40,173 nucleotides of DNA, from assembly GCA_017962965.1 (NCBI GenBank), contig JAGCUI010000007.1, positions 1-40,173 on the forward strand, written 5' to 3'. The position numbers and the translations under genes were made by a program. This stretch comes from Treponema sp. Its GTDB lineage: Bacteria; Spirochaetota; Spirochaetia; Treponematales; Treponemataceae. How positions within the stretch are numbered: position 1 is the first letter of the stretch; each line of letters starts with the position of its first letter. The notes under the pieces were generated by a model. The model worked only from the letters and a program-made list of their open reading frames with translations, was not told the origin of the DNA and did no database searches. Positions 31,136 through 39,433 of this stretch are shown here, piece after piece.

Positions 31136-32616
31136 CCAATAAGAGATTTCTGTTTTTTGCTTACAGGTTCGCAGGTTAAATCAATTCCGAGCTTTTTAAA
31201 GATTTTTCTGTCTACTTCGCTCAAAATTACTGTTGTATGAACCTGACATCCCCTTAAGTTTGGAAGCTGTTCCAGTGCCTTACGGCAGTTTTCATCGTCT
31301 TTAGAAAGCATTGAAAGGGCTACCAGAACTTCGTCTGTATGAAGGCGAGGGTTATTTCCGCTCAAATAAGAAACCTTCATCTTCTGAATTGGTTCAATCA
31401 TCTCTTTTGGAATAAGTTTAATCTTATGGTCGATTCCGGCAAGATGCTTTGTTGCATTTAAAAGAAGGGCTGCGCTTGTTCCCAAAAGGTCTGAGGTTGC
31501 AGAAGTGATGATTTCTCCGTTCTGAAGCTCAATTGCGGCACAGATTACCTTGTCTTTATTTGCTCTTTCTTTTGCAGCTGTAGTAACCTTACGGTCTGCG
31601 GTTGTAATTCCTGCCTGCTGCATCAAAAGTTCAATTTTATTGATTTCTTCTTCCGGACAGTTTCCCTGAACATACTGACCCATTGTGATGTAATATCTAC
31701 GGATAATTTCCTGCTTACTTGCTTCACAGCACACTGCATCATCAATAATACAGTTTCCGGCCATGTTTACGCCCATGTCTGTAGGAGACTTATATGGGTT
31801 TTCTCCGTAAATACCTTTAAAAATTGCATCCAGAACCGGGAAGATTTCTATATCGCGGTTATAATTAACTGTTGTCTTTCCGTATGCTTCAAGATGGAAC
31901 GGGTCTATCATGTTTACGTCGTTTAAATCTGCTGTTGCTGCTTCGTAAGCAAGATTTACCGGATGTTTAAGAGGGAGATTCCAGATAGGGAAGGTTTCGA
32001 ACTTTGCATAGCCTGCCTTTACACCTTTTTTATATTCCTGATAAAGCTGACTCAAACATACGGCCATTTTTCCAGAGCCAGGGCCCGGTGCTGTAACGAC
32101 AACAAGCGGACGTGAGGTTTCTACATAATCATTTTTACCAAAACCTTCGTCACTATCAATCAATTTTACGTTGGAAGGATAACCGTCTATTAAATAGTGG
32201 AAATAAACCTTTATATTCATTCTCTTAAGCTTATTTCTAAACTGCTTTGCGGCTTCCTGTCCCGAATAATGGGTAATTACAACGCTTCCAACCATAAGAC
32301 CACGGCTCTGGAATTCATCTCTAAGACGTAAAACGTCCTTGTCGTAAGTAATTCCCAAATCTCCGCGAACCTTATTCTTTTCGATGTCTACCGCACTGAT
32401 AACAATAATGATTTCTGCTACGTCGGCAAGCTGCATCAAAAGCTGTAATTTACTGTCGGGGTGAAATCCTGGAAGAACTCGGGAAGCATGATAGTCATCA
32501 AAGAGCTTTCCGCCGAATTCCAGATAGAGTTTATCGCCAAAATGAGCGATCCTTTCCTTAATGTGTTCTGATTGAATCTTGAGATATTTGTCGTTATCAA
32601 ATCCGTAATGTTTCAT
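31132..32616 (-). CDS. DUF1846 family protein
   Basis: 494 aa, the usual length of this family, which is found mainly in anaerobes and Firmicutes. Recognisable features are the N-terminal GFDNDKYLKIQSEHI and KLYLEFGGKLFDDYHASRVLPGF, a nucleotide-binding-like VVVTAPGPGSGKMAVCLSQL near 187-206, and CPEEEINKIELLMQQAGI. Function is not established; the P-loop-like segment suggests nucleotide binding. I start at ATG 32616, where homologues begin. A TTG at 32658 extends the frame but lies inside the promoter. First gene of the two-gene operon with the TIGR02757 protein. Confidence 0.88.
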   Translation of the reverse strand: MKHYGFDNDKYLKIQSEHIKERIAHFGDKLYLEFGGKLFDDYHASRVLPGFHPDSKLQLLMQLADVAEIIIVISAVDIEKNKVRGDLGITYDKDVLRLRDEFQSRGLMVGSVVITHYSGQEAAKQFRNKLKRMNIKVYFHYLIDGYPSNVKLIDSDEGFGKNDYVETSRPLVVVTAPGPGSGKMAVCLSQLYQEYKKGVKAGYAKFETFPIWNLPLKHPVNLAYEAATADLNDVNMIDPFHLEAYGKTTVNYNRDIEIFPVLDAIFKGIYGENPYKSPTDMGVNMAGNCIIDDAVCCEASKQEIIRRYYITMGQYVQGNCPEEEINKIELLMQQAGITTADRKVTTAAKERANKDKVICAAIELQNGEIITSATSDLLGTSAALLLNATKHLAGIDHKIKLIPKEMIEPIQKMKVSYLSGNNPRLHTDEVLVALSMLSKDDENCRKALEQLPNLRGCQVHTTVILSEVDRKIFKKLGIDLTCEPVSKKQKSLIG

Positions 32617-32626
32617 ACGGAATTTA

Positions 32627-32655
32627 ATATTACCACCAACTTTGATTTTTAACAA
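32627..32655 (-). promoter_or_regulatory. Promoter of the DUF1846 operon
   Basis: Minus-strand -35 TTGTTA (32650-32655), exact 17-bp spacer, -10 TAATAT (32627-32632), 10 nt before ATG 32616. It gives a very short leader and no Shine-Dalgarno sequence after the predicted start. Confidence 0.5.
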
Positions 32656-32692
32656 CAAGGGAATTTACCTTTATTAAAGGATTTAAATTTTG

Positions 32693-32698
32693 TATACT
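32693..32698 (+). promoter_or_regulatory. -10 box of the FMN_bind-like gene (leaderless type)
   Basis: TATACT ends 7 nt before ATG 32706; the preceding -35 (TTTATT, 32670-32675) is weak. There is no Shine-Dalgarno sequence between the -10 and the start. Confidence 0.55.
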
Positions 32699-32705
32699 GT
32701 TTTTT

Positions 32706-33188
32706 ATGGGAAAAATATCAAGTTTTTTAGACAATACATATACAAAAATCTTACTGGGCGCCACATGCGTTGTGCTTTTAATCATGCTTTTTATGCAGAG
32801 AACTACCCGCCAGCAGTTTAAAGAAGTTCAGACTCTTCCTTTTCACAATACACAGATGGAAGTTGTTCAGGACGGAACCTATAAAAACGCTCTTTTTACA
32901 AGCTTTTTAAAAGTTGAAGTAGAAGTTACAGTACAAAATCATACAATCAAGGATATTAAGATTTTAAATCAGCAGGGTGCACAGGAAGGCGAGCTTGAAG
33001 AATATGCAAAAGAAATGGTAAGTGCAAACTCAAGTGATATTCCTATGCCAAAGGTAAAAAATACCCGCGATATAAACTTTCCAAAAATTGTTTTTATCAG
33101 CTGTGTTGATTCAGCTTTATATATGGGTGTGGACGAAAAGGATAAAAATCCTGCCCCGGTAGAAACAAAAGATGACAAAACAGAATAA
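32706..33188 (+). CDS. Membrane-anchored FMN_bind-like domain protein
   Basis: 160 aa with an N-terminal membrane segment (ILLGATCVVLLIMLFM, about 15-30) and a periplasmic domain with the FMN_bind start pattern: VQDGTYKNALF, then VEVEVTVQNHTIKDIKIL. The S-G-A-T motif, whose threonine carries covalent FMN in RnfG and NqrC, is absent; the corresponding region reads TRDINFPKIVFISCVDSAL. Flavinylation is therefore unlikely, and the family call is moderate. Its end overlaps queH by 17 bases, so the two genes are in one transcript although the functions are not obviously related. Confidence 0.6.
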   Translation: MGKISSFLDNTYTKILLGATCVVLLIMLFMQRTTRQQFKEVQTLPFHNTQMEVVQDGTYKNALFTSFLKVEVEVTVQNHTIKDIKILNQQGAQEGELEEYAKEMVSANSSDIPMPKVKNTRDINFPKIVFISCVDSALYMGVDEKDKNPAPVETKDDKTE

Positions 33189-33813
33189 CTTTCAAAAAGA
33201 ACTGGATGTAATTTTATCAAAAATAAATACGGCAGATAAACCCAAGCTTTTGCTTCATGCCTGCTGTGGTCCCTGCTCGTCGTATGTTCTTGAATATCTT
33301 TATAAATATTTCCAGATTACTGTTTTTTATTATAATCCCAATATTTACCCCCAGGAAGAATACACAAGACGCTTAGAAGAATTAAAAAACCTCTATTTAA
33401 AATTCCCGCCTGCTTTGGAAGGAAAAATCCAGGTTATAGAAGAAAATTACAATCCTGATGATTTTTATGAGGCTGTAAAAACAAAAAAAGAGCCTGAGCT
33501 TGCAACAGAAAAAGAAAGAGGAGAACGCTGCCGCCGTTGTTATGAATTCCGCCTTAAAAAAGCCTTTGATTATGCCAAAAAAAATAATTTTGATTATTTT
33601 TGTACAACACTTTCTATAAGTCCTTTTAAAGACGCAGAAAAAATAAACGTAATTGGAAAAGAGCTTGAAAAAGAGGATGGCCCAAAGTGGCTGGTTTCTG
33701 ATTTTAAGAAAAAAGGCGGATTTAAACGCAGCCTTGAAATAAGCTCTGAGTACGGCTTATACCGTCAGGATTACTGCGGCTGTATTTATTCATTAAAAAA
33801 CCATTCGCTTTAG
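33172..33813 (+). CDS. queH: Epoxyqueuosine reductase QueH
   Basis: Catalyses the last step of queuosine tRNA modification, reducing epoxyqueuosine to queuosine, as the alternative to QueG. The 213-aa sequence has the family cysteines in order: HACCGPCSSY (C31, C32, C35), RCRRCYEFRL (C120, C123) and DYCGCIYS (C202, C204), which bind a [4Fe-4S] cluster and a further metal in the characterised enzyme. It overlaps the upstream gene by 17 bases and starts with ATG. Its TAG stop overlaps the PyrK-PyrD stop on the other strand by 4 bases. No other que genes lie in the window. Confidence 0.95.
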   Translation: MTKQNNFQKELDVILSKINTADKPKLLLHACCGPCSSYVLEYLYKYFQITVFYYNPNIYPQEEYTRRLEELKNLYLKFPPALEGKIQVIEENYNPDDFYEAVKTKKEPELATEKERGERCRRCYEFRLKKAFDYAKKNNFDYFCTTLSISPFKDAEKINVIGKELEKEDGPKWLVSDFKKKGGFKRSLEISSEYGLYRQDYCGCIYSLKNHSL

Positions 33814-35609
33814 TTTTTCTGAATAATTCCTCTAAACTGTTCTATATTTTCATAGCCCTTGCGCTTCATAAAGTCCTTTAAACCGTCGATTATTTCAATC
33901 ATAGCATTAGGATTTGCAAAGGTAGCAGTTCCAACCTGAACGGCACTTGCTCCGGCCATAATAAATTCAACTGCATCCTGCCATTTTGCAATACCACCAA
34001 TGGCAATTACAGGAACTCTTTTATCTTTTGGCAAGCTATTAATTACTTCTACAAGCTCATAAATAAGTCTTACGGCAATCGGTCTAACAGCAGGTCCACC
34101 TAAGCCGGCCTTAAGCTTTTCAAAAACAGGAACACCGCGCTCAATATCAATTGCTATTCCCTGGAAGGAATTACATAAGCTTATTCCGTCTGCTCCGGCT
34201 TCTATGCAGGAAAGGGCAACCTTATTTAATTCCAGAGACTGAGGAGTTAATTTTACAATAAGTGGCTTTTTTGTCTCTTTTCTTACAGCCTGAACAACAT
34301 CCTTTGCGGCAGAACAGGTCATTCCAAAGGCTGCACCACCGGCACTTACATTCGGACAGGAAATATTAAGCTCTATCATTGGAACGTCTGTTGCATCCAA
34401 AAGCTTTGCACCCTTTGAATAAGTTTCGAGCGAACTTCCAGAAAGATTTGCAATTGCTACAGGCTTAAGGCTCAGCATCTGTGGTAATTCATGTTCAATA
34501 AAGTGCGGAATACCCGGGTTTTGAAGTCCGATAGAGTTCATAAGGCCAGATGGAGTTTCCCACACACGAATTCCGTCGTTTCCCTGGCGAGGTTCTAAGG
34601 TTAAACCTTTGGAAGAAATACCACCAAGGCGGTTTACATCAAAAACAGATTCATATTCTTTTCCAAAACCAAATGTTCCTGAGCTTGCAATTACAGGGTT
34701 TTCAAAATGAACGCCTGCAATGTTTACAGATAAATCAGGTTCTTTTGTTAAAGGCTCCCTTCTTGGCTGAACCTTTACTCCGGCAACCTCTGTACAAGGG
34801 GCGTCGAATTTTAAAATTTTTGAATCAAAAATAGGGCCTTCTTTACAGCAGCGTTTTTTTCCTTCTGTTGTATCAATTGTACAACCAAGACAAACACCAA
34901 CACCGCATACCATTCTTGATTCCATACTAAGCCAGCACTGCACGCCGCATTTTTCAGAAATCTCTTTTACATATTTGAGCATTGGTAAAGGACCGCACGC
35001 ATAAACTGCAGAATAATTTCCATTTTTTAAAACTTCTTCTGTAAAAGCTGCAGGAAGCATTCCGTGAACACCTACCGAGCCGTCATCAGTTGTAATTACA
35101 GGCTTATTTGCCTTGAGCTTTTGTAATCCGTACGAGCCGCTTTTAAATGAAGCAAAAAAATCATAGGATTTTGGTTTAAGTGTTGTTGCAAAGCCCGCTA
35201 CAGGAGCAACTCCAATTCCGCCACCCACGATACAAACTTTTTTATCAGCCTCTGGTGCCTGGAATCTGTTTCCGCATGGACCTAAAAGTGCAATTTTATC
35301 ATCATTTTTAAGAGAGCAGAGGATTTTTGTTCCGTCCCCTTTTACTAAAATTAAAAAATAAATTTCTACAGAGCCGTCTTTCTTTTTTTCTGAATAATAA
35401 ACGCTGATTGGTCTTCCTAAAAGAGAGCTTGAATTTACTGCATGAAGCATATAAAACTGACCTGCGGCAGGATCCGGCGAGCCTTTATCCAAAACTACAC
35501 GAAGCTCATAAACACTGTTTTCTGGAACTGCACCTTTTACCGCAGCACAATAACTAACTTTTCCCTGTGCAAAAACAGGATATGGAATTCCCTGGCAATC
35601 TGTAAACAT
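33810..35609 (-). CDS. pyrD: PyrK-PyrD fusion: dihydroorotate dehydrogenase type 1B, both subunits in one chain
   Basis: 599 aa. Residues about 15-270 are PyrK, the electron-transfer subunit: the FAD site near RPISVYYSEKK, the NAD site VCIVGGGIGVAPVAGF (125-140) and the [2Fe-2S] cysteines CGVGVCLGC to KKRCC (C235, C240, C243, C254/C255). A short linker leads to PyrD from about 293: VNIAGVHFENPVIASSGTFG, ETPSGLMNSIGLQNPG and the type 1B active-site cysteine in NISCPNVSAGG (C418). It oxidises dihydroorotate to orotate with NAD+ in pyrimidine synthesis. In most bacteria these are two genes in the same order. ATG 35609 has GAGG 5 nt upstream. Confidence 0.93.
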   Translation of the reverse strand: MFTDCQGIPYPVFAQGKVSYCAAVKGAVPENSVYELRVVLDKGSPDPAAGQFYMLHAVNSSSLLGRPISVYYSEKKKDGSVEIYFLILVKGDGTKILCSLKNDDKIALLGPCGNRFQAPEADKKVCIVGGGIGVAPVAGFATTLKPKSYDFFASFKSGSYGLQKLKANKPVITTDDGSVGVHGMLPAAFTEEVLKNGNYSAVYACGPLPMLKYVKEISEKCGVQCWLSMESRMVCGVGVCLGCTIDTTEGKKRCCKEGPIFDSKILKFDAPCTEVAGVKVQPRREPLTKEPDLSVNIAGVHFENPVIASSGTFGFGKEYESVFDVNRLGGISSKGLTLEPRQGNDGIRVWETPSGLMNSIGLQNPGIPHFIEHELPQMLSLKPVAIANLSGSSLETYSKGAKLLDATDVPMIELNISCPNVSAGGAAFGMTCSAAKDVVQAVRKETKKPLIVKLTPQSLELNKVALSCIEAGADGISLCNSFQGIAIDIERGVPVFEKLKAGLGGPAVRPIAVRLIYELVEVINSLPKDKRVPVIAIGGIAKWQDAVEFIMAGASAVQVGTATFANPNAMIEIIDGLKDFMKRKGYENIEQFRGIIQKN

Positions 35610-35625
35610 AAAAACCTCTATGCCT

Positions 35626-35654
35626 AATATATCAATTATTCAAAACAAAACCAA
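35626..35654 (-). promoter_or_regulatory. pyrKD promoter
   Basis: Minus-strand -35 TTGGTT (35649-35654), 17-bp spacer, extended -10 TGATATATT (-10 hexamer TATATT at 35626-35631). It gives a leader with a GAGG ribosome site. Confidence 0.6.
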
Positions 35655-35660
35655 CGAGTT

Positions 35661-37559
35661 TTAAAGATTATTAATCTCGCGGTCCATCCATTCAAAGCGT
35701 CGTTTCATCCATTCTTTAAGGTAATCTATTTCGCTTTTCATTGTTCGTCTTTTTTCTGCGCCCAGAGGGTTCGGCCATACAGTTACTCCCAGAATAGGCC
35801 ATCGTTCAAAATTATAGTATGAGGCTTCCTTTATTTCCAAAATCATCTTATCAACTTCTGAATCAAGCGCTTTTAAAAGCTCAGCCTTTTTCTGATTCCA
35901 TCGGCTCTTCACTTTTTTACAGAACTCAGGATCTTTAAAAAGTCTTGCATACCAAACGTTTCGGGTCTTAATATAAAAGCCTTCTGCCTTGTCGCAGTCG
36001 TTATAATCAACATTTCCAAAGCTCAAATCATAATCCCAAAGCGGCCCCATATAAAATTTATTGTCCTTTTGGTTATAAACTAAATAAATCGAAGAATACC
36101 AGCCCGAATCAACATTTTTATTAAATTCGTTGATTAAATACCAGTCTATAAAAGAATCCACATCAAGATAAGCGGCATAACCTTTTTTAGGATCTGCAAA
36201 ATCCTTTCCAAAAAGCGCGTTTTCTGCATCCTTGATTTTCTGTTTTACATAATTTTGTGCTTCTTTGTTTACTTTTTCAGGCTCTTTTAAACTGAACGAA
36301 ACATCGTGTGCCGAACGGAAATTAAATTCTTCATCCTCGCGGCGATTTATTTCAAGGATGAATCCACCGTCGTTTATATCAATTTTTTTGTCTTTATTAA
36401 TGTCTTTTTTAAGGCTGTCTATAAGCTGAATATCCACGCGGTTTTTATTAACTGTGATTCGCTCTCCAAAAAGATAAACTCCAAGATATTCATCGTTGAT
36501 ATAAAGGTTTACAGGCTTAAAATCAGGGTTCCACGGAAATTTATTAAAGATTTTATGGCCTAAGAAAAATGAAAATGTATTTCGGATTAAGGTTTTATCC
36601 GTGTAGTTTGAAATTAAAACCCATTTTTTATTTTCTTTAAAACCAAGCACCGAAGCTTTTTTTGTAAGCTTGATGTTGTAATTATGTTTTGGCATGCTTC
36701 CCCAGCTGGAATTTCCCCTTCCACGGATTTCCATTTCGTATTCTGCAGAGCCTGCCTTCATTTTTGCCTTTACATATTTTTCACGGTCTAAAATTGCTTT
36801 TCCGTTTGCTGTATTTATACGGATTTCTGTAAGACCTGTTTTCTGCGTATTAACTGTTGTGTTTGTATCTGTAAACTGATTTTCCTTATTGTTGATAAGA
36901 CGCTGACGGTAAATATTTCCTTCGTATTCAAAATAATAATTGAGCCTTAAATAAAAGGTTTTTCCTCGGATTGTTCTCATCACCTGTTTTAAAATGATTT
37001 TTTTATCTTTAAGTTCAAAATCTGGATGATAAACTGTCTCTTTTTTTGTAATGACGTAGCCTGTAACAGGAAGGGCTTTTGCTTTAGAAGGGGTTTTTAT
37101 ATTAAGCTGATCAAAAGTTACTGTCCATTCACTTGAGTTATAGCTTTTTTCCTTTACCTTTGAACTAAGGCTTGCTTCTCCCTGTCCTCCGGCGGCTATT
37201 ATTTCTACTGCTTTTGAATAAACCGTAGGCATTGACCTTGAAGTATCCATTCCAAGATAAACCTTGTACTTCTGGCCTTTTTTTACAAAGGGATAAACAT
37301 AGGAATTTTCAGAGGCTGTTGCTTCTAGAATAAAAAGTGAATCATCCGGCTTTTGTGGATTTGTAATATTTTCTACATAAATGCTTATGTCTGTGTAACG
37401 GCTGGAAACTTTTTTATGAATATGAAGTCCGTCTTTTTGTGCGCAAACTCCAATCATACCGTCTTTGGAATAAACCCACGCTGGCTCTTCCTTAGAAGCT
37501 GAAAAACCGGACAAAGAAAATGTAAAAAACAAAAATCCAACTAAAAACTTTTTATTCAC
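35661..37559 (-). CDS. Secreted CotH kinase family protein
   Basis: 632 aa with a signal peptide (first ~20 residues, MNKKFLVGFLFFTFSLSGFS). An N-terminal beta-rich region of about 250 residues precedes a CotH kinase domain: the nucleotide-loop-like RGRGNSSWG (279-287), KKWVLISNYTDKTLIRNTF, GGFILEINRR and the metal-binding GPLWDYDLSFG (505-515). CotH is an atypical protein kinase of Bacillus spore coat; here the context is a non-sporulating cell and the target is unknown. An acidic loop DINKDKKIDINDG (386-398) resembles an EF-hand calcium loop. The GTG start overlaps the pyrF stop by 1 base. Confidence 0.85.
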   Translation of the reverse strand: MNKKFLVGFLFFTFSLSGFSASKEEPAWVYSKDGMIGVCAQKDGLHIHKKVSSRYTDISIYVENITNPQKPDDSLFILEATASENSYVYPFVKKGQKYKVYLGMDTSRSMPTVYSKAVEIIAAGGQGEASLSSKVKEKSYNSSEWTVTFDQLNIKTPSKAKALPVTGYVITKKETVYHPDFELKDKKIILKQVMRTIRGKTFYLRLNYYFEYEGNIYRQRLINNKENQFTDTNTTVNTQKTGLTEIRINTANGKAILDREKYVKAKMKAGSAEYEMEIRGRGNSSWGSMPKHNYNIKLTKKASVLGFKENKKWVLISNYTDKTLIRNTFSFFLGHKIFNKFPWNPDFKPVNLYINDEYLGVYLFGERITVNKNRVDIQLIDSLKKDINKDKKIDINDGGFILEINRREDEEFNFRSAHDVSFSLKEPEKVNKEAQNYVKQKIKDAENALFGKDFADPKKGYAAYLDVDSFIDWYLINEFNKNVDSGWYSSIYLVYNQKDNKFYMGPLWDYDLSFGNVDYNDCDKAEGFYIKTRNVWYARLFKDPEFCKKVKSRWNQKKAELLKALDSEVDKMILEIKEASYYNFERWPILGVTVWPNPLGAEKRRTMKSEIDYLKEWMKRRFEWMDREINNL

Positions 37560-38488
37560 TATAAACCCGCTTTTGCGTTTAACAAATCCTCTTTAGAAAA
37601 TAAGCTTGCTCTTGCCGCTGAATCTGCAATATCCGCCATTGTTAAAGTGTTGCTCAAAACCTTTTCTTCAAGCTCCTTGTCGTTTTTCCATGCACAAAGA
37701 ATTCCACGGCTTGAATTAACTGTTCCGCCTGCCTTGTCCAAAAGTGTAGCCGCAATTCTTGCAGCGCCGCCCTGAGCACCGTAGCCTGGAATTAAAAAGA
37801 AGATTTCAGGATATTTATCTCTTAAATAACGGGCATCCTTTTCCTGAGTAGCTCCAACAACAGCACCAAAAAGTCCGCAGGTCTGATCTGGATAAAGCTC
37901 TTTTATCTGTGTGCCGATTCTTGCAATTTCATCACCAACTTTTTCGAGCAATAATCCGCCTGCTTTTAATTCCTGATGTTCAATGTCTGTCATTCCAGGA
38001 TTTGATGTACACAAAAGAACAAAGGCTCCCTTTCCTCCGCATTCAGCCGAAGCATATTTTGTAAAAGGAACAAGGGTATCAAAGCCCATATAAGGATTTA
38101 TTGTAATGATGTCTGTTTCAAAATCACCTGTAAAATGTGCCTTTGCATAAGCGTCGGATGTGGCACCAATGTCTCCTCTTTTAATATCAGAGATTGCAAT
38201 AAGGCCTGCTTTACGAACTTCTTTTAAAGTCTGGGAATAAACCTTCATTCCTTCAAGGCCCATAGCTTCATAATAAGCAATCTGAACCTTACAGCAGCAC
38301 GCACTTTTATCAGAAGAAACTCTTTTAATAATTTCTTTATTGTATTCTAAAACTGCCTGGGCCGGAGTTGAATAATTCTTAATAACACTTTCTGGAATAT
38401 AAGAAGGATCTGTATCAAGGCCAACACACAAAGGGCCGTTTTTTACCGAAAGCTCCTGTAAGAGCTGCATATTATGTTTTGTACTCAT
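37559..38488 (-). CDS. pyrF: Orotidine-5'-phosphate decarboxylase (PyrF, type 2)
   Basis: Decarboxylates OMP to UMP, the last step of de novo UMP synthesis. 309 aa, in the long type 2 group. Signatures: CVGLDTDPSYIP near the N-terminus, the catalytic ISDIKRGDIGATSDAYAKAHF block with the DxKxxD residues, ITINPYMGFDTL, and PGYGAQGG near the phosphate site. ATG 38488 is set by a minus-strand TATAAT 6 nt upstream; an upstream in-frame start at 38503 would overlap the promoter. It heads a transcription unit with cotH, which it overlaps by one base, and shares the pathway with pyrKD beyond it. Confidence 0.95.
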   Translation of the reverse strand: MSTKHNMQLLQELSVKNGPLCVGLDTDPSYIPESVIKNYSTPAQAVLEYNKEIIKRVSSDKSACCCKVQIAYYEAMGLEGMKVYSQTLKEVRKAGLIAISDIKRGDIGATSDAYAKAHFTGDFETDIITINPYMGFDTLVPFTKYASAECGGKGAFVLLCTSNPGMTDIEHQELKAGGLLLEKVGDEIARIGTQIKELYPDQTCGLFGAVVGATQEKDARYLRDKYPEIFFLIPGYGAQGGAARIAATLLDKAGGTVNSSRGILCAWKNDKELEEKVLSNTLTMADIADSAARASLFSKEDLLNAKAGL

Positions 38489-38494
38489 GGTTTG

Positions 38495-38523
38495 ATTATA
38501 CAAAAAATAAGGGGAGATTTAAA
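38495..38523 (-). promoter_or_regulatory. pyrF promoter (leaderless type)
   Basis: Minus-strand -35 TTTAAA (38518-38523), 17-bp spacer, perfect -10 TATAAT (38495-38500), then 6 nt to ATG 38488. No Shine-Dalgarno sequence. Confidence 0.65.
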
Positions 38524-38539
38524 TATCTTATTTTAATTC

Positions 38540-39433
38540 TTACTTTAATATAGAAGAAACAAAATCTTTGTAAGTTCCGTCAAAGGTTGCGCGGATTAAA
38601 GGGCGAGCCATAATAACCTGGTCTGCACCGTAAAATAAAGCAGTCTGAATATCTTGTTTTGTACGGATTCCGCCATCTACCCAGATTTCCTTACAGTATT
38701 TTTTAAGAACCTCTGTGTTTCCCTTTAAAAAGTCGCCTGTGCTTCCAAGTCTTGTTTCAACTCTTCCGCCGTGATTCGAAATATAAACAACTTCGGGTTT
38801 TACTTCCTTTACAAGCTCAATATCCTCTTTGGTAAAAACGCCTTTAATTACAAAAGGAAGCTTTGTTTTATCACGGAATTCTTCGAGCTGTGCTGCTGTC
38901 TTTCTTTCGAGGTTTACAAGATTACGCATTGTAAGGATGTTATAAGAATCAATATCAATTCCAATAAGGCCTGCATAAGGCTTTACCCATTCAACGCGTT
39001 CAAAAAGTTTTTCCTGCGGATAAGGTTTTAAGAAAAAGGCTGCATTCAGATTCTTTTTTGCTTCTTCCTGGATTTTTTTAACGGCTTCTACACCAAATTT
39101 AAGCTTTTCATCAGGGCAGCCGTCTCCAACACAAATGCCAAAGCCAGCATCGGCTGTATTTTTTAAATATGGATAATAAAAATCCTTTTCGTTTTCAAAA
39201 CCAATGTTTTCTACAGCCCCGGTAACAGGCCCGCATCTTATTGCTGTTGGTTTTATTGTGATTTTTTGTGCCTCTGGAGTAAATAAATCCTTCCACGACT
39301 GAACGTTTGCCTGAAAATTCTTTCCTTCCATAACTCCGCCTAAGCCCGGAAGCATATCAGGACATCCAAAACCGTTACATTCGGCACATCTGTGACATTT
39401 TAAATTTCCGTCAAATTTCTGATTAATCGCCAA
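38540..39433 (-). CDS. FMN-dependent alpha-hydroxy-acid dehydrogenase-like protein
   Basis: 297 aa with the FMN-dehydrogenase TIM barrel: KLPFVIKGVFTKEDIELV with the catalytic-region lysine, VYISNHGGRVETRLG with the active-site His-Gly-Gly, and KEIWVDGGIRTKQDIQTAL to YGADQVIMARPL. Near the N-terminus is a Cys block CHRCAECNGFGC followed by PGLGG, as in anaerobe members of this family; it could hold a metal or Fe-S centre. The natural substrate is unknown (lactate-like acids are typical). I start at TTG 39433, with GGGA 7 nt upstream, giving an 11-base overlap with the pfk stop; an ATG at 39475 is the alternative. Confidence 0.82.
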   Translation of the reverse strand: MAINQKFDGNLKCHRCAECNGFGCPDMLPGLGGVMEGKNFQANVQSWKDLFTPEAQKITIKPTAIRCGPVTGAVENIGFENEKDFYYPYLKNTADAGFGICVGDGCPDEKLKFGVEAVKKIQEEAKKNLNAAFFLKPYPQEKLFERVEWVKPYAGLIGIDIDSYNILTMRNLVNLERKTAAQLEEFRDKTKLPFVIKGVFTKEDIELVKEVKPEVVYISNHGGRVETRLGSTGDFLKGNTEVLKKYCKEIWVDGGIRTKQDIQTALFYGADQVIMARPLIRATFDGTYKDFVSSILK

